Below the pieces are notes generated by a model that searched no databases, was not told where the DNA came from, and saw nothing but the letters and a program-made list of their open reading frames with translations. Of a stretch of 64,000 nt of DNA, positions 35,769 through 44,984 are shown one piece after another. This DNA comes from Bacteroidaceae bacterium (GTDB taxonomy: Bacteria > Bacteroidota > Bacteroidia > Bacteroidales > Bacteroidaceae). Numbering within the stretch: the stretch's first letter is position 1; the number at the start of each line of letters is the position of its first letter. Location: positions 1 to 64,000 of the forward strand of contig JAILKU010000022.1 in assembly GCA_024693505.1 (NCBI GenBank), given 5' to 3'. The position numbers and the translations under genes were made by a program.

Positions 35769-36086
35769 TTACTTCTTCCGTTTCTTCGGCTCAGGTAGCG
35801 CTTTGCAGGTCTCGCGGACAAGGGCAGACAGATAGTCGCTGTCGTCCACATCGGCGATGTAGAAGTAATCCTTTGCGCCTTCGTAGGGCGGACGCAGTTC
35901 TTCCGTCCTGAGCAAGGCGCGAGCGGCCTCGGTAGGCTTCAGGTAGAAGCAGTCGTCACAGATAAGTCCGAAAATCTTTCCGTCGCAATAGATGCCGTAG
36001 TCGCCAAACATCTTCCTGGCCACTATCTCGCCAGCCCCACCGCATTGGTCGGCGATAAACTGTACAAAGTCTGCATTACTTGCCAT
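35769..36086 (-). CDS. TfoX N-terminal-domain protein
   Basis: 105 aa from the ATG at 36086 (MASNADFVQF); the longer ORF start at 36146 would place the -7 promoter element inside the coding region. TfoX_N domain: VARKMFGDYGIYCDGKIFGLI and FYLKPTEAARALL. In gamma-proteobacteria TfoX controls competence, but stand-alone N-terminal domains like this occur widely and their role is unknown. The Lys/Arg-rich tail (PKKRKK) is short. Convergent with the phosphodiesterase gene. Confidence 0.88.
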   Translation of the reverse strand: MASNADFVQFIADQCGGAGEIVARKMFGDYGIYCDGKIFGLICDDCFYLKPTEAARALLRTEELRPPYEGAKDYFYIADVDDSDYLSALVRETCKALPEPKKRKK

Positions 36087-36116
36087 AATCAGAGTGAAAT
36101 AGATTCTTACTGCGTG

Positions 36117-36124
36117 CAAAGATA
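36117..36124 (-). promoter_or_regulatory. -7 element for the TfoX-like gene
   Basis: TATCTTTG on the minus strand, 31 bp upstream of the ATG at 36086. Confidence 0.55.
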
Positions 36125-36158
36125 CAAAAAACTGCGAAACAATCAATAGTCTCGCCCT

Positions 36159-36216
36159 AATAAGCGAAATAAAACCCTAATTTATTTTGCTTATCGCCCA
36201 CTTCTTTGTACCTTCG
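36159..36216 (+). promoter_or_regulatory. hisS promoter with palindromic upstream element
   Basis: AATAAGCGAAATAAA (36159-36173) and TTTATTTTGCTTATC (36181-36195) form a near-perfect inverted repeat with a 7-nt centre. Its right arm contains the -33 TTTG (36186-36189); after a 19-nt spacer comes the -7 TACCTTCG (36209-36216). Strong similarity to the ruvA promoter. Confidence 0.6.
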
Positions 36217-36246
36217 CGGCCAAAATAATGATAAAAGGTAAAAAAG

Positions 36247-37611
36247 ATGGCACAGAAACCCAGTATTCCCAAGGGGACACGCGACTTCGGTCCGCAGGAG
36301 ACAGCACGACGAAACTACATCTTCAACACCATTCGCGAGGTTTATGAACTCTATGGCTTCCAGCAGATAGAGACGCCCGCAATGGAGAACCTCAGCACGC
36401 TGATGGGCAAGTACGGCGAGGAGGGCGACAAGCTGCTCTTCAAGGTGCTGAACAGCGGCGACTTCCTGCGCGGCATCTGCGAGGGGGAACTGGCCGAGGG
36501 CGCAACCGGCCACCTGGCTGCACGCCTCTGCGAGAAGGGCCTCCGCTACGACCTGACTGTTCCTTTTGCGCGCTACGTGGTGCAGCACCGCGAGGAACTG
36601 ACCATGCCTTTCCGCCGTTATCAGATACAGCCCGTATGGCGAGCCGACCGTCCGCAGAAGGGACGCTATCGCGAGTTCTACCAGTGCGATGCCGATGTTG
36701 TGGGCACAGACTCGCTGCTGTCCGAGGTGGAACTGATGCAAATAGTGGACACCGTCTTCCGCCGTTTCGGCATTCGTGTCTGCATCAAGATAAACAACCG
36801 CAAGATTCTGCAGGGCATAGCCGAAATGATCGGAGAGGCAGAGCGGATTGTGGACATCACCGTTGCCATCGACAAACTGGACAAGATAGGGCTGGACGGG
36901 GTGAACGATGAACTCCGCCAGGACGGACTCAGCGAGGAAGCCATAGGCAAACTGCAGCCTATCATCAGCCTGAGCGGCTCAAACCAGGACAAACTGAACA
37001 CGATGCGACAGGTTTTGGCGCAGAGCGAGGCAGGGCAGAAGGGACTGGACGAGGTGGAATATGTCATCTCCAAACTCTCGACCCTAAGCTCTCAACTGGA
37101 CTTAGACCTCACCCTTGCCCGCGGACTGAACTACTATACGGGCTGCATCTTCGAGGTGAAGGCCCTTGACGTAGAGATTGGCAGCATAACAGGCGGCGGA
37201 CGCTACGACAATCTGACAGGCATCTTCGGCCTGCCAGGCCTGAGCGGTGTAGGCATCAGCTTCGGCGCAGACCGCATCTACGACGTGCTGGGTCAGCTGG
37301 ATCTCTATCCTGCGCAGGTCACCACAGCCACCCAACTGCTCTTCATCAACTTCGGTGAGCAGGAGGCAGACTACTGCCTGCCCATCCTGGCCGAAGCCCG
37401 CCAAGCCGGCCTGCGCTGCGAGTTATACCCAGACGCAGCCAAGATGAAGAAGCAGATGCAGTACGCCAACCAGAAGCAAATCCCCTTCGTGGCCCTGGCC
37501 GGAGAGACAGAGATGGCGCAAGGCCGACTCACCCTGAAGAACATGCTTACAGGCGAGCAGACGTTGATCACCCCTCAGGAGCTTATTGAGCAGGTGAAGA
37601 CAATGGCGTAG
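36247..37611 (+). CDS. hisS: Histidyl-tRNA synthetase
   Basis: 454 aa, class II synthetase that charges tRNA-His in the cytoplasm. Motif 1 region [16 protein letters not shown]; motif 2 region [12 protein letters not shown] and [10 protein letters not shown]; the HisA signature [15 protein letters not shown]; motif 3 [13 protein letters not shown]; and a C-terminal anticodon-binding domain (about residues 365-454, [17 protein letters not shown]). Own promoter with a palindrome; convergent with ispF. Confidence 0.98.
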   Translation: MAQKPSIPKGTRDFGPQETARRNYIFNTIREVYELYGFQQIETPAMENLSTLMGKYGEEGDKLLFKVLNSGDFLRGICEGELAEGATGHLAARLCEKGLRYDLTVPFARYVVQHREELTMPFRRYQIQPVWRADRPQKGRYREFYQCDADVVGTDSLLSEVELMQIVDTVFRRFGIRVCIKINNRKILQGIAEMIGEAERIVDITVAIDKLDKIGLDGVNDELRQDGLSEEAIGKLQPIISLSGSNQDKLNTMRQVLAQSEAGQKGLDEVEYVISKLSTLSSQLDLDLTLARGLNYYTGCIFEVKALDVEIGSITGGGRYDNLTGIFGLPGLSGVGISFGADRIYDVLGQLDLYPAQVTTATQLLFINFGEQEADYCLPILAEARQAGLRCELYPDAAKMKKQMQYANQKQIPFVALAGETEMAQGRLTLKNMLTGEQTLITPQELIEQVKTMA

Positions 37612-37619
37612 TCAAGCTA

Positions 37620-37685
37620 AAACAACGGCGTTGAAAGGCTGAAACAACGGCGTTGTTTTGGCAAAACATCGGTGTTGTTTTTCAG
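37620..37685. repeat. 22-bp array of palindromic units between hisS and ispF
   Basis: Three 22-bp units at 37620, 37642 and 37664. The core AAACAACGgCGTTGTTT is itself an 8-bp inverted repeat. Closely related to the array at 62108-62173. It sits between two convergent genes, so it could also act as a bidirectional terminator. Confidence 0.85.
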
Positions 37686-37718
37686 GGGGTAGGTAATGCC
37701 TGAAAAGCGCGAAGCCCT

Positions 37719-38198
37719 TCAGTCCTCTATCAGTACGGTAGCATAGGCGCTTATGCCCTCCTCGCGGCCTGTAAAACCAAGCCGTTCGGTGGTCGTGGCC
37801 TTTATGCTGATATCCTCGGCCGGAATGCCCATTACATCAGCCATACAGCGTTGCATTTCAGGAATATGGGGATTCAGCTTGGGACGCTCCGCACAAACCG
37901 TAGCGTCGATATTACCCACTTCATAACCCGCCTCGCGGATAAGACGGACGGTCTCGCGAAGCAGAATCTTGCTGTCTATGCCGCTATATCGCGGATCGGT
38001 GTCTGGAAAATGATAGCCGATATCGCGCATATTGGCAGCGCCAAGCAAAGCATCGCAGATGGCGTGGATAAGTACATCGGCATCGCTATGGCCCAGAAGG
38101 CCCATTGTATGCTCCAGGCGAACACCGCCCAACCATAGTTCCCGTCCGTCGACCAAGCGATGGACATCAAATCCAAATCCTACTCTTATCTTACTCAT
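37719..38198 (-). CDS. ispF: 2-C-methyl-D-erythritol 2,4-cyclodiphosphate synthase
   Basis: 159 aa, usual length. Fifth committed enzyme of the MEP isoprenoid pathway; the trimer cyclises CDP-ME-2-phosphate to MEcPP. Metal-binding residues GFDVH and the LGHSDADVLIHAICDA block (His), GYHFPDTD, and the C-terminal signature IKATTTERLGFTGREEGI are all present. Last gene of the minus-strand run yicC-gmk-nadD-ispF, separated from nadD by 153 bp of repeats. dxr, the second pathway enzyme, is also in this window. Confidence 0.98.
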   Translation of the reverse strand: MSKIRVGFGFDVHRLVDGRELWLGGVRLEHTMGLLGHSDADVLIHAICDALLGAANMRDIGYHFPDTDPRYSGIDSKILLRETVRLIREAGYEVGNIDATVCAERPKLNPHIPEMQRCMADVMGIPAEDISIKATTTERLGFTGREEGISAYATVLIED

Positions 38199-38351
38199 AA
38201 AGGTTCAAAAGTTCAAAAGGTTCATAGTTCAAGAGGTTCAAAGGTTCAAGAGTTCAAAAGGTTCAAGGGGTTCCCGTTAGAGAGTAGCGACGGCGTCCAG
38301 CCCATTCCCAGCCCCTGTAAAGGTAGAGGTATGGGTGTGCAAGGCACCCTG
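38199..38351. repeat. GTTCAAAAG repeat tract plus CCC(C)TGTAAAGG palindromic block
   Basis: 38200-38272 is a run of GGTTCAAAAGTTCAAAAG-like units; 38296-38350 contains CCCATTCCCAGCCCCTGTAAAGG with partial self-complementarity to later GGTATGGGTG. Both types recur elsewhere in the window (33572, 53745; 49889, 60612). Confidence 0.6.
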
Positions 38352-38945
38352 CTAAACATCATTCTTGGTTTTTGTCTTCCTCAGTTCCTTCCAGACATCC
38401 GGCGGGAGGCCCTCGCCTTGGTAGCCAGGATCTGTGCGCATCCGTTCCCGGATGGCCGTGCTGCTGATGTCGAGCATGGGCGTGTCGGCCACTATAGCCG
38501 TAGGCGGAAGGTTCTCCAACCGGCAGCCCGGCCGCGGAAAGATGATAAGGCGGTGATGGCGGAGTATCTCTTCGCTCTGATACCATTGAGGAAAGCGCTC
38601 CCAGTTGTCGCCGCCGATGACCAGTACAAACTCGCGCCGCGGATAGTGTCGGCGCATTGCCTCCAACGTATGCACCATATAGGACGGGCGGGGCAAGCGG
38701 AACTCAAAGTCGCTCACCTTCAGTTTGCTGTGCCCCCGGACGGCAAGTTGCGTCAGTCGGAGGCGTTCCTCGTCGGGCATCAGCTCCTGGTTCACCTTGA
38801 AAGGATTCTGAGGGGAAACCAGGAACCATAGTTCCTCAACAAGCCCGGCCTCTACGAGAGAGCGCCCCAGCAGCAGGTGCCCGTTGTGGATGGGATTGAA
38901 CGTGCCGCCGTAGATGCCTGTCAGTTTTAACTTTCCGATGCTCAA
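38352..38945 (-). CDS. nadD: Nicotinate-nucleotide adenylyltransferase
   Basis: 197 aa. Transfers AMP from ATP to nicotinate mononucleotide, making deamido-NAD in the cytoplasm. The nucleotidyltransferase signature GTFNPIHNGHL (residues about 15-25) and the terminal ISSTAIRERM motif are present, with the family's LWFLVSPQNPFK. 41 bp downstream of gmk in the same direction, so probably co-transcribed. Confidence 0.96.
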   Translation of the reverse strand: MSIGKLKLTGIYGGTFNPIHNGHLLLGRSLVEAGLVEELWFLVSPQNPFKVNQELMPDEERLRLTQLAVRGHSKLKVSDFEFRLPRPSYMVHTLEAMRRHYPRREFVLVIGGDNWERFPQWYQSEEILRHHRLIIFPRPGCRLENLPPTAIVADTPMLDISSTAIRERMRTDPGYQGEGLPPDVWKELRKTKTKNDV

Positions 38946-38986
38946 TGTGCTATAGGGGAGGTGCTAAAGGTTATCAGATGGGACGT

Positions 38987-39586
38987 CTATTCGCCTTGTT
39001 CGTCCTGCGAATCCTCAGGCAGGCCAAGGAATTCCTTTACCAGATGCAGCGTCTCGGCCTCGGCCAGCGACAGGTCGTCGTTGACTACGACTTGGTCGAA
39101 GTAGGGGGCAAAGGTCAGTTCGTACTCGGCTTTCGACAGGCGTTGCTCAATCTGTTCGGGCGAGTCCGTGCCCCGCTTGGTGAGTCTTCGACGCAGTTCA
39201 TCTACAGAAGGCGGCTGGATGAAGATGCTCAGGGCGCGGGGACCGTAGAACTCCTTGATGCGGCAACCGCCCTTGACATCTACGTCGAAGACGATGTTCT
39301 GCCCGGCTGCAAGTTGTCGCTCCACCTGTGCCTTCAGCGTGCCGTAGAAGCGGTCTGGATAGACCTCCTCATACTCCAGGAACTCTCCATTCTCTATCTT
39401 CTGGCGAAACTCGTCGGGCGAGAGGAAGAAATACTCCACTCCGTCCTGTTCCGTGCCGCGGGGCGGACGGCTCGTAGCGCTGATACTGAAGGCCAGATGC
39501 AACTCGGGATGAGTCATCAGCCATTGTACAATCGTGCTCTTTCCGCTCCCGCTGGGAGCCGAGAAGATGAATAAACCGCCTTCCAT
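38987..39586 (-). CDS. gmk: Guanylate kinase
   Basis: 199 aa, standard length. Phosphorylates GMP to GDP. P-loop SAPSGSGKSTI at residues 9-19; GMP-binding signature TSRPPRGTEQDGVEYFF; ALSIFIQPPS in the core; lid region with LTKRGTDSPEQIEQRL. Start directly abuts the yicC stop (no gap), an arrangement common in bacteria. Confidence 0.98.
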   Translation of the reverse strand: MEGGLFIFSAPSGSGKSTIVQWLMTHPELHLAFSISATSRPPRGTEQDGVEYFFLSPDEFRQKIENGEFLEYEEVYPDRFYGTLKAQVERQLAAGQNIVFDVDVKGGCRIKEFYGPRALSIFIQPPSVDELRRRLTKRGTDSPEQIEQRLSKAEYELTFAPYFDQVVVNDDLSLAEAETLHLVKEFLGLPEDSQDEQGE

Positions 39587-40462
39587 TTACATTACGTTTA
39601 AGACTTGTTCCTTAATCTGTTCCAGCTCGTCCTTCCTGCGAACCACGATGTTCTGCATCTCGGCCTGGTTGCTCTTGCTGCCTGTCGTGTTTATCTCGCG
39701 CCCCATCTCCTGGGCGATGAACCCCAGTTTCTTGCCCTGTCCGTGCCCGTCGCGCATCGTCTCGCGGAAGTAACGCAGATGGTTAGCCAGTCGCTGCTTC
39801 TCCTCGTTGATGTCGAGCTTCTCGATGTAGTAAATCATCTCCTGCTCCAGGCGGTTCTTGTCGTACTCCACCTCAGGGATAGACTGCAGTCCCTCTATGA
39901 TGCGCTGGCGAATCTTCTCGGTCCGGCTCTGCTCATACGGCTCGATACTCTGCAGGAGGTCCGCTATGTTATCGAGCTTTTCAGTGAACTTGTGCTCCAA
40001 GGCAGCCCCTTCCTGACGGCGGAACTCCATGAGCCGCTGAATGGCTTCCTCCACGACACGGTTCACTACACTCCATTCCTCAGGGCTGACCTCCTGCACC
40101 TCAGTCCTCGTCAAGACATCGGGCATTCGCATCAGGGTACCCCACCAGTCATCAGGCTCTGGGATGTCGTACTTCTCACAAAGGCCTTTTATCTGCTGAT
40201 GGTAAGCCTCGACCATCGGTCCGTTCACTGGTGTGGCATTCGATCCCTCGGTCTGTTCCACCCAAAGGTTGAACTCCACCTTGCCGCGCTCCAAGGTCTG
40301 AGCGATCATGGTGCGCAGTTCCAGCTCCCGTTCTCTGTAACATGAAGCCACTTTTGAACTCAGGTCAAGTGCCTTGCTGTTCAGCGATCTTACCTCTGCT
40401 GTAATCTTCTTCTCCTGGAATTCGGCCGAGGCTTTGCCGTATCCGGTCATCGATAGTATCAT
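39587..40462 (-). CDS. yicC: YicC family endoribonuclease-like protein
   Basis: 291 aa from the ATG at 40462 (MILSMTGYGKA); the track adds 15 residues of unlikely leader. YicC_N signature SMTGYGKA at the start and the DUF1732 C-terminal block GREINTTGSKSNQAEM are present. E. coli YicC is reported as an endoribonuclease affecting small-RNA turnover; in this phylum the role is inferred. First gene of the yicC-gmk-nadD-ispF run, divergent from tsaB. Confidence 0.93.
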   Translation of the reverse strand: MILSMTGYGKASAEFQEKKITAEVRSLNSKALDLSSKVASCYRERELELRTMIAQTLERGKVEFNLWVEQTEGSNATPVNGPMVEAYHQQIKGLCEKYDIPEPDDWWGTLMRMPDVLTRTEVQEVSPEEWSVVNRVVEEAIQRLMEFRRQEGAALEHKFTEKLDNIADLLQSIEPYEQSRTEKIRQRIIEGLQSIPEVEYDKNRLEQEMIYYIEKLDINEEKQRLANHLRYFRETMRDGHGQGKKLGFIAQEMGREINTTGSKSNQAEMQNIVVRRKDELEQIKEQVLNVM

Positions 40463-40591
40463 AATAAAACAATTAAATATGAATGCCAAAAGTGCAGGGC
40501 AAAACATGATTTAGCCGTGCCTTGACATGAAAAAGTAGGATGGAATCCAACAATTTCATTGCAAAAGTACGGAAATAATGGCAAAAAATTG

Positions 40592-40599
40592 TAATTTTG
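40592..40599 (+). promoter_or_regulatory. -7 element for tsaB operon
   Basis: TAATTTTG preceded by AAAAAATTG, 29 bp upstream of the ATG at 40628. Very like the ilvE promoter at 61015 (GAAAAATTGTAATTTTG). Confidence 0.5.
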
Positions 40600-40627
40600 C
40601 GCCAAAATTACGAGATAAATCTGCAAG

Positions 40628-41320
40628 ATGCCTTGTTTATTACATATTGAGACCAGTACAAAGGTCTGTTCTGTAGCCCTTAGTGAGGACGGTGCACTCC
40701 TATTTCACAAGGAAGACATGGAGGGTCCGAGCCATGCTGTTTCGTGCGGTGTATTCGTTGAGGAAGCCCTGTCCTTTGCAGAAAGCCACGCCATCCCCCT
40801 GGACGGAGTGGCCGTAAGTCAGGGTCCAGGCAGCTACACAGGCCTGCGCATTGGCGTTTCGATGGCTAAAGGTGTATGCTACGGACGGGATGTTCCCCTG
40901 ATTGCCATACCCACGCTGAAGGTGCTCTGCGTCCCCATCCTTCTCTACCACGAGGATATTCCCGACGATGCCCTGCTCGTCCCGATGATAGACGCCAGGC
41001 GAATGGAGGTGTATGCTGCCGTTTACGACCGCGCCCTGAAGGAAAAGCGGGCCGTACAGCCCGACGTCGTAAATGCTGAAACCTACCTGCCCTGGCTGGA
41101 ACAGGGGCCTGTATGCTTCTTCGGTAACGGCGCACCAAAATGCAAGGACGTCATTACGCATCCCAATGCGCTGTTCATCGACGGCATAAATCCCTTGGCT
41201 AAATATATGCTGCCCCTGGCTGAACAGGCTATGGCTCGCCAAGAGTTCCAGGACGTAGCCTACTTTGAACCCTTCTACCTAAAGGAATTTATCGCAACAA
41301 AGGCTAAAAATCTTATTTGA
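40628..41320 (+). CDS. tsaB: tRNA threonylcarbamoyladenosine biosynthesis protein TsaB
   Basis: 230 aa. Partner of TsaD in making t6A37 of ANN-decoding tRNAs; an ASKHA-fold protein without its own catalysis. N-terminal LHIETSTKVCSVALSEDG and the glycine signature GPGSYTGLRIGVSMAKGVCYG fit well. The stop overlaps the start region of the next gene (DUF4290), beginning a compact plus-strand run. Confidence 0.96.
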   Translation: MPCLLHIETSTKVCSVALSEDGALLFHKEDMEGPSHAVSCGVFVEEALSFAESHAIPLDGVAVSQGPGSYTGLRIGVSMAKGVCYGRDVPLIAIPTLKVLCVPILLYHEDIPDDALLVPMIDARRMEVYAAVYDRALKEKRAVQPDVVNAETYLPWLEQGPVCFFGNGAPKCKDVITHPNALFIDGINPLAKYMLPLAEQAMARQEFQDVAYFEPFYLKEFIATKAKNLI

Positions 41321-41322
41321 AT

Positions 41323-41919
41323 ATGCAATATAACACTCAAAAGAACAAACTGATTATGCCCGAATACGGGCGCGGAGTACAGGACATGGTAGAACTGGCC
41401 ATTACCCTGCCCGACCGACAGCAGCGCCAAGTGTGCGCCAATGCTATTGTAACCGTAATGTCCAGGATACAGCCTGAGCAGGCCGGACAGTCCGACTACC
41501 AACATAAACTTTGGAACCATCTGGCCCGCATCTCACGCTACAGGTTGGATATTGACTACCCTGTAGAAATCGTTACCGAAGAGGAGGCGATGGCCCATCC
41601 TGCCCCACTGCACTATCCGATGAAGAAGATTTCGCGCAAGCACTACGGTTCTCTGGTGGAGAGCGCGCTGAAATATGCCCAGACACTGCCCGAAGGACTG
41701 GAGCGTGAAACTCTTGTGCAGATGACGGCAAACCAGATGAAGCAGAACCTGTTCGTCTGGAACAGGGACTCGATGGATGAAGAACTGGTGGCACAGGACA
41801 TTGAACGCTACACCAAGGGCGAGATAAGCCTCGACCTGGACAACTTCCACTTTGCACCTGTCGGAATGCCATCCGCCCAGCAGCTTTCAGGCAACAGTAA
41901 GCGAAAGAAGAAGAAATAG
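41323..41919 (+). CDS. DUF4290 domain-containing protein
   Basis: 198 aa from the ATG at 41323 (MQYNTQKNKLIMPEYGRG); the track uses a TTG two codons earlier. This matches the DUF4290 family, found in Bacteroidota and often next to murA as here. Mostly helical; the tail is Lys-rich (NSKRKKKK). No catalytic motif visible and no experimental function known to me. Start 2 bp after tsaB and stop 19 bp before murA, so it belongs to the same transcript. Confidence 0.9.
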   Translation: MQYNTQKNKLIMPEYGRGVQDMVELAITLPDRQQRQVCANAIVTVMSRIQPEQAGQSDYQHKLWNHLARISRYRLDIDYPVEIVTEEEAMAHPAPLHYPMKKISRKHYGSLVESALKYAQTLPEGLERETLVQMTANQMKQNLFVWNRDSMDEELVAQDIERYTKGEISLDLDNFHFAPVGMPSAQQLSGNSKRKKKK

Positions 41920-41938
41920 TCAGAAAAGGAAACGAGGA

Positions 41939-43246
41939 ATGGCTTCATTTATCATAGAGGGTGGACACCGTTTATCGGGCGAAATAGTACCGCAGGGCGC
42001 AAAGAACGAAGCCCTGCAGGTCCTCTGTGCCACGCTGCTCACCGACGAGTCTGTCAGGATAACGAACCTGCCGGACATAGCAGACGTGAACAACCAGATA
42101 CGCCTGCTGCAGGATTTGGGCGTCCGCGTTCAACGCAACGCTCCCGGCGACTATACCTTTCAGGCAGACAGAATCAGTTCGGACTTCCTGCAGAACGAGG
42201 CGTTCGTGCTCCATTGTGCCAGTCTCCGAGGCAGTGTGATGCTGGCTGGCCCTATGCTTGCCCGTTTCGGCAAGGCCGTTGTGGCAAAGCCAGGTGGTGA
42301 CCAGATAGGGCGTCGCAGGCTCGACACTCACTTCCAGGGGCTCCAGACATTGGGAGGAGACTTCCGCTATGACCCTGAAACAAGTCTTTTTACCATTACG
42401 GCCGAAAGGCTGCGCGGTGCCTATATGCTGCTGGACGAAGCCTCTGTGACGGGAACGGCCAACATCGTCATGGCCTCTGTGCTTGCCGAAGGTACCACTA
42501 CCATCTACAATGCAGCTTGCGAACCATACGTTCAGCAGCTCTGCAGGATGCTCAACCGCATGGGGGCAAGGATACAGGGCATCGGCAGCAACCTCCTCAC
42601 CATCGAAGGCGTATCGTCGTTGCATGGTACGGAGCATACCGTCCTGCCCGATATGATCGAGGTGGGTTCCTTCATCGGAATGGCGGCAATGGTAGGAGAC
42701 GGCATACGAATCCCCCAGGTGTCCTATGACCAGCTGGGCATCATTCCCGATACGTTCCGCCGCTTGGGCATCCAGGTGATGCGCGAGGGTGACGATATCT
42801 TCGTGCCCCGGCAGGACCACTACGAGATAGAGTCTTTCATCGACGGTTCCTTCATGACACTGGCTGATGCACCTTGGCCGGGACTGACTCCCGACTTGCT
42901 GAGTGTCCTGCTCGTGGTCAGTACGCAGGCCAAAGGCTCTGTCCTCATCCACCAGAAGATGTTCGAGAGCCGTCTGTTTTTCGTGGATAAGCTGATCGAC
43001 ATGGGGGCCCAGATCATCCTTTGCGACCCGCATCGGGCTGTCGTAGTAGGACACGACCACCAGCGCCAGCTTCACGGAGGCAGGATGACAAGTCCGGACA
43101 TCCGAGCCGGTATCGCCCTGCTCATTGCTGCAATGAGTGCCGAGGGCAGGAGTCAGATCGACAATATCGGGCAGATAGACCGCGGATATCAGAACATCGA
43201 GCAGAGACTTAATGCCATTGGGGCCAGAATAAGACGAATTGAATGA
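41939..43246 (+). CDS. murA: UDP-N-acetylglucosamine 1-carboxyvinyltransferase MurA with Asp in the fosfomycin site
   Basis: 435 aa from the ATG at 41939 (MASFIIEGGHRLSG); the 29 extra residues in the track overlap the DUF4290 coding end. First committed step of peptidoglycan synthesis: transfers enolpyruvate from PEP to UDP-GlcNAc. Lys of GAKNEALQ and the Arg-rich segment are present. The catalytic loop reads KPGGDQIGRRRLD: the Cys alkylated by fosfomycin in E. coli (Cys115) is Asp here (residue 121). Asp at this position keeps activity and gives intrinsic fosfomycin resistance in other bacteria. Overlaps rimM by 4 bp. Confidence 0.96.
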   Translation: MASFIIEGGHRLSGEIVPQGAKNEALQVLCATLLTDESVRITNLPDIADVNNQIRLLQDLGVRVQRNAPGDYTFQADRISSDFLQNEAFVLHCASLRGSVMLAGPMLARFGKAVVAKPGGDQIGRRRLDTHFQGLQTLGGDFRYDPETSLFTITAERLRGAYMLLDEASVTGTANIVMASVLAEGTTTIYNAACEPYVQQLCRMLNRMGARIQGIGSNLLTIEGVSSLHGTEHTVLPDMIEVGSFIGMAAMVGDGIRIPQVSYDQLGIIPDTFRRLGIQVMREGDDIFVPRQDHYEIESFIDGSFMTLADAPWPGLTPDLLSVLLVVSTQAKGSVLIHQKMFESRLFFVDKLIDMGAQIILCDPHRAVVVGHDHQRQLHGGRMTSPDIRAGIALLIAAMSAEGRSQIDNIGQIDRGYQNIEQRLNAIGARIRRIE

Positions 43247-43755
43247 TTGCAGAAGACAAAGTATATAAGATAGGACGAATCACCCACACTCACGGCGTTA
43301 AGGGTGAAGTGGCCATGACTTTCATCGACGATGTCTGGGACCGGGCAGAGGCGGAGTATCTCATACTGCGCATCGAGGGCATCCTCGTGCCTTTCTTCAT
43401 GGATGAATACCGTTTCCGCTCAGATACGACGGCCCTGATTAAATTCCAGGACTATGATTCAGCCGATGCCGCCCGCGAATTGTGTGGCGCAGATGTGTAC
43501 TTTCCCCACGACCTCACTCCGCAGGAGAGAGAGGATGAAGAATACGCCTGGCGCTACTTCACCGGCTTCCGTCTGGTGGCAGAGGGCTACGGCGAACTGG
43601 GCACAATCGACTTCGTGGACGAGAGTACCCAGAACGTGCTCTTCAACGTCGGCCATCATCTGATACCCGCAGCGGAAGAGTTCATAAGGGACATCGACCA
43701 TCAGAACAGGGTTATCACCATGACTTTGCCGGACGGTTTGCTGGAGCTTAACTAG
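43243..43755 (+). CDS. rimM: Ribosome maturation factor RimM
   Basis: 170 aa. Helps mature the 30S head, binding S19. N-terminal domain starts with the family signature KIGRITHTHGVKGEVAM; a PRC-barrel follows from about residue 95 (RYFTGFRLVAEGYGELGTIDFV), ending in ITMTLPDGLLELN. The ATG overlaps the murA stop (ATGA). Confidence 0.96.
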   Translation: MIAEDKVYKIGRITHTHGVKGEVAMTFIDDVWDRAEAEYLILRIEGILVPFFMDEYRFRSDTTALIKFQDYDSADAARELCGADVYFPHDLTPQEREDEEYAWRYFTGFRLVAEGYGELGTIDFVDESTQNVLFNVGHHLIPAAEEFIRDIDHQNRVITMTLPDGLLELN

Positions 43756-43776
43756 CGCAAATTTGAATATTAAGGA

Positions 43777-44958
43777 ATGAAAAGAAATAAAGAAGATAAC
43801 GAAAGACAGAGAAAAAGGGTTTGCATACTGGGTTCCACCGGCAGTATCGGCACCCAGGCCCTGCAGGTCATCGAGTCGCACGCCGACTTGTTCGAGGCAT
43901 ATGTCCTGACAGCCAACACGCAGGCCGACCTGCTGATTCAGCAGGCCCGCCAGTTCCAGCCCTGCTGTGTGGTCATTGCCGACGAGAGCCGCTACGATTA
44001 TGTCCGCGAGGCGCTTTCCGACGAACCTATTCAGGTTTATGCAGGAGCCGATGCGCTGTGCCAGGTGGTGCAGATGGAGCCGGTCGATATCGTGCTGACG
44101 GCTTTGGTGGGCTTCTCAGGCCTCCGCCCTACCATCAGTGCCATAAAGGCCCGCAAGCCCATTGCCCTGGCCAATAAGGAGACGCTGGTGGTGGCCGGCG
44201 AGCTGATAACCCGCCTTTGCATAGAGAACAATGTCCCCATTCTGCCGGTTGACAGCGAGCACAGTGCCATCTTCCAGAGCCTGATGGGCGAGTGCAGTCC
44301 CATCGAAAAGATTATCCTGACGGCCAGCGGAGGTCCCTTCCGCACCTTCAGCCACGAGCAGTTGCGCTCCGTTACGCCCGCTATGGCCCTGAAGCATCCC
44401 AACTGGGATATGGGCGCCAAGATAACCATCGACAGCGCCAGTATGATGAACAAAGGCTTCGAGGTGATCGAGGCCCGCTGGCTGTTCGATGTGGCGCCTC
44501 AGCAGATTCAGGTGGTCGTGCATCCGCAGAGCATCATCCACAGTGCTGTCGAGTTTCAGGACGGTGCCGTGAAGGCCCAGCTGGGAATGCCCGATATGCG
44601 CGTCCCCATTCAGCTGGCTCTTTCCTATCCCGAACGGTTGCCAAGCGACTTCCCGCGCATAGACTGGTGGCAGATGAAGGACCTCACCTTCGAGCGTCCG
44701 GACGTTGAGAAGTTCCGCTGCCTTCAGATGGCCTACGAGGCTATTCGTCTGGGAGGCAATGCAGCCTGTGTGGTGAACGCGGCCAACGAGGTGGCCAACC
44801 TGGCTTTCCGCCAGGAGAAGTGCGCCTTCCTGCAGATGGCCGAGGTCATTGAGCAGTCGCTGCAGCGCGTGCCGCACATTGAGTCGCCCTCCCTGGAGGA
44901 CTATCTGGCTTGCGATGCGGAAACCAGGCGAGTGGCCCTGGAGATGATTAATAGTTAA
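43777..44958 (+). CDS. dxr: 1-deoxy-D-xylulose 5-phosphate reductoisomerase
   Basis: 393 aa. Converts DXP to MEP with NADPH and a divalent metal. NADPH loop LGSTGSIGTQALQVIE; ANKETLVVAGE; metal site DSEHSAIFQ; ASGGPFR; and the substrate loop MGAKITIDSASMMNKGFE are all present. It is the target of fosmidomycin. 21 bp downstream of rimM, 26 bp before rseP. ispF is 5.6 kb away. Confidence 0.98.
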   Translation: MKRNKEDNERQRKRVCILGSTGSIGTQALQVIESHADLFEAYVLTANTQADLLIQQARQFQPCCVVIADESRYDYVREALSDEPIQVYAGADALCQVVQMEPVDIVLTALVGFSGLRPTISAIKARKPIALANKETLVVAGELITRLCIENNVPILPVDSEHSAIFQSLMGECSPIEKIILTASGGPFRTFSHEQLRSVTPAMALKHPNWDMGAKITIDSASMMNKGFEVIEARWLFDVAPQQIQVVVHPQSIIHSAVEFQDGAVKAQLGMPDMRVPIQLALSYPERLPSDFPRIDWWQMKDLTFERPDVEKFRCLQMAYEAIRLGGNAACVVNAANEVANLAFRQEKCAFLQMAEVIEQSLQRVPHIESPSLEDYLACDAETRRVALEMINS

Positions 44959-44984
44959 TAAGTACAAACTGGTAAATATCATTT

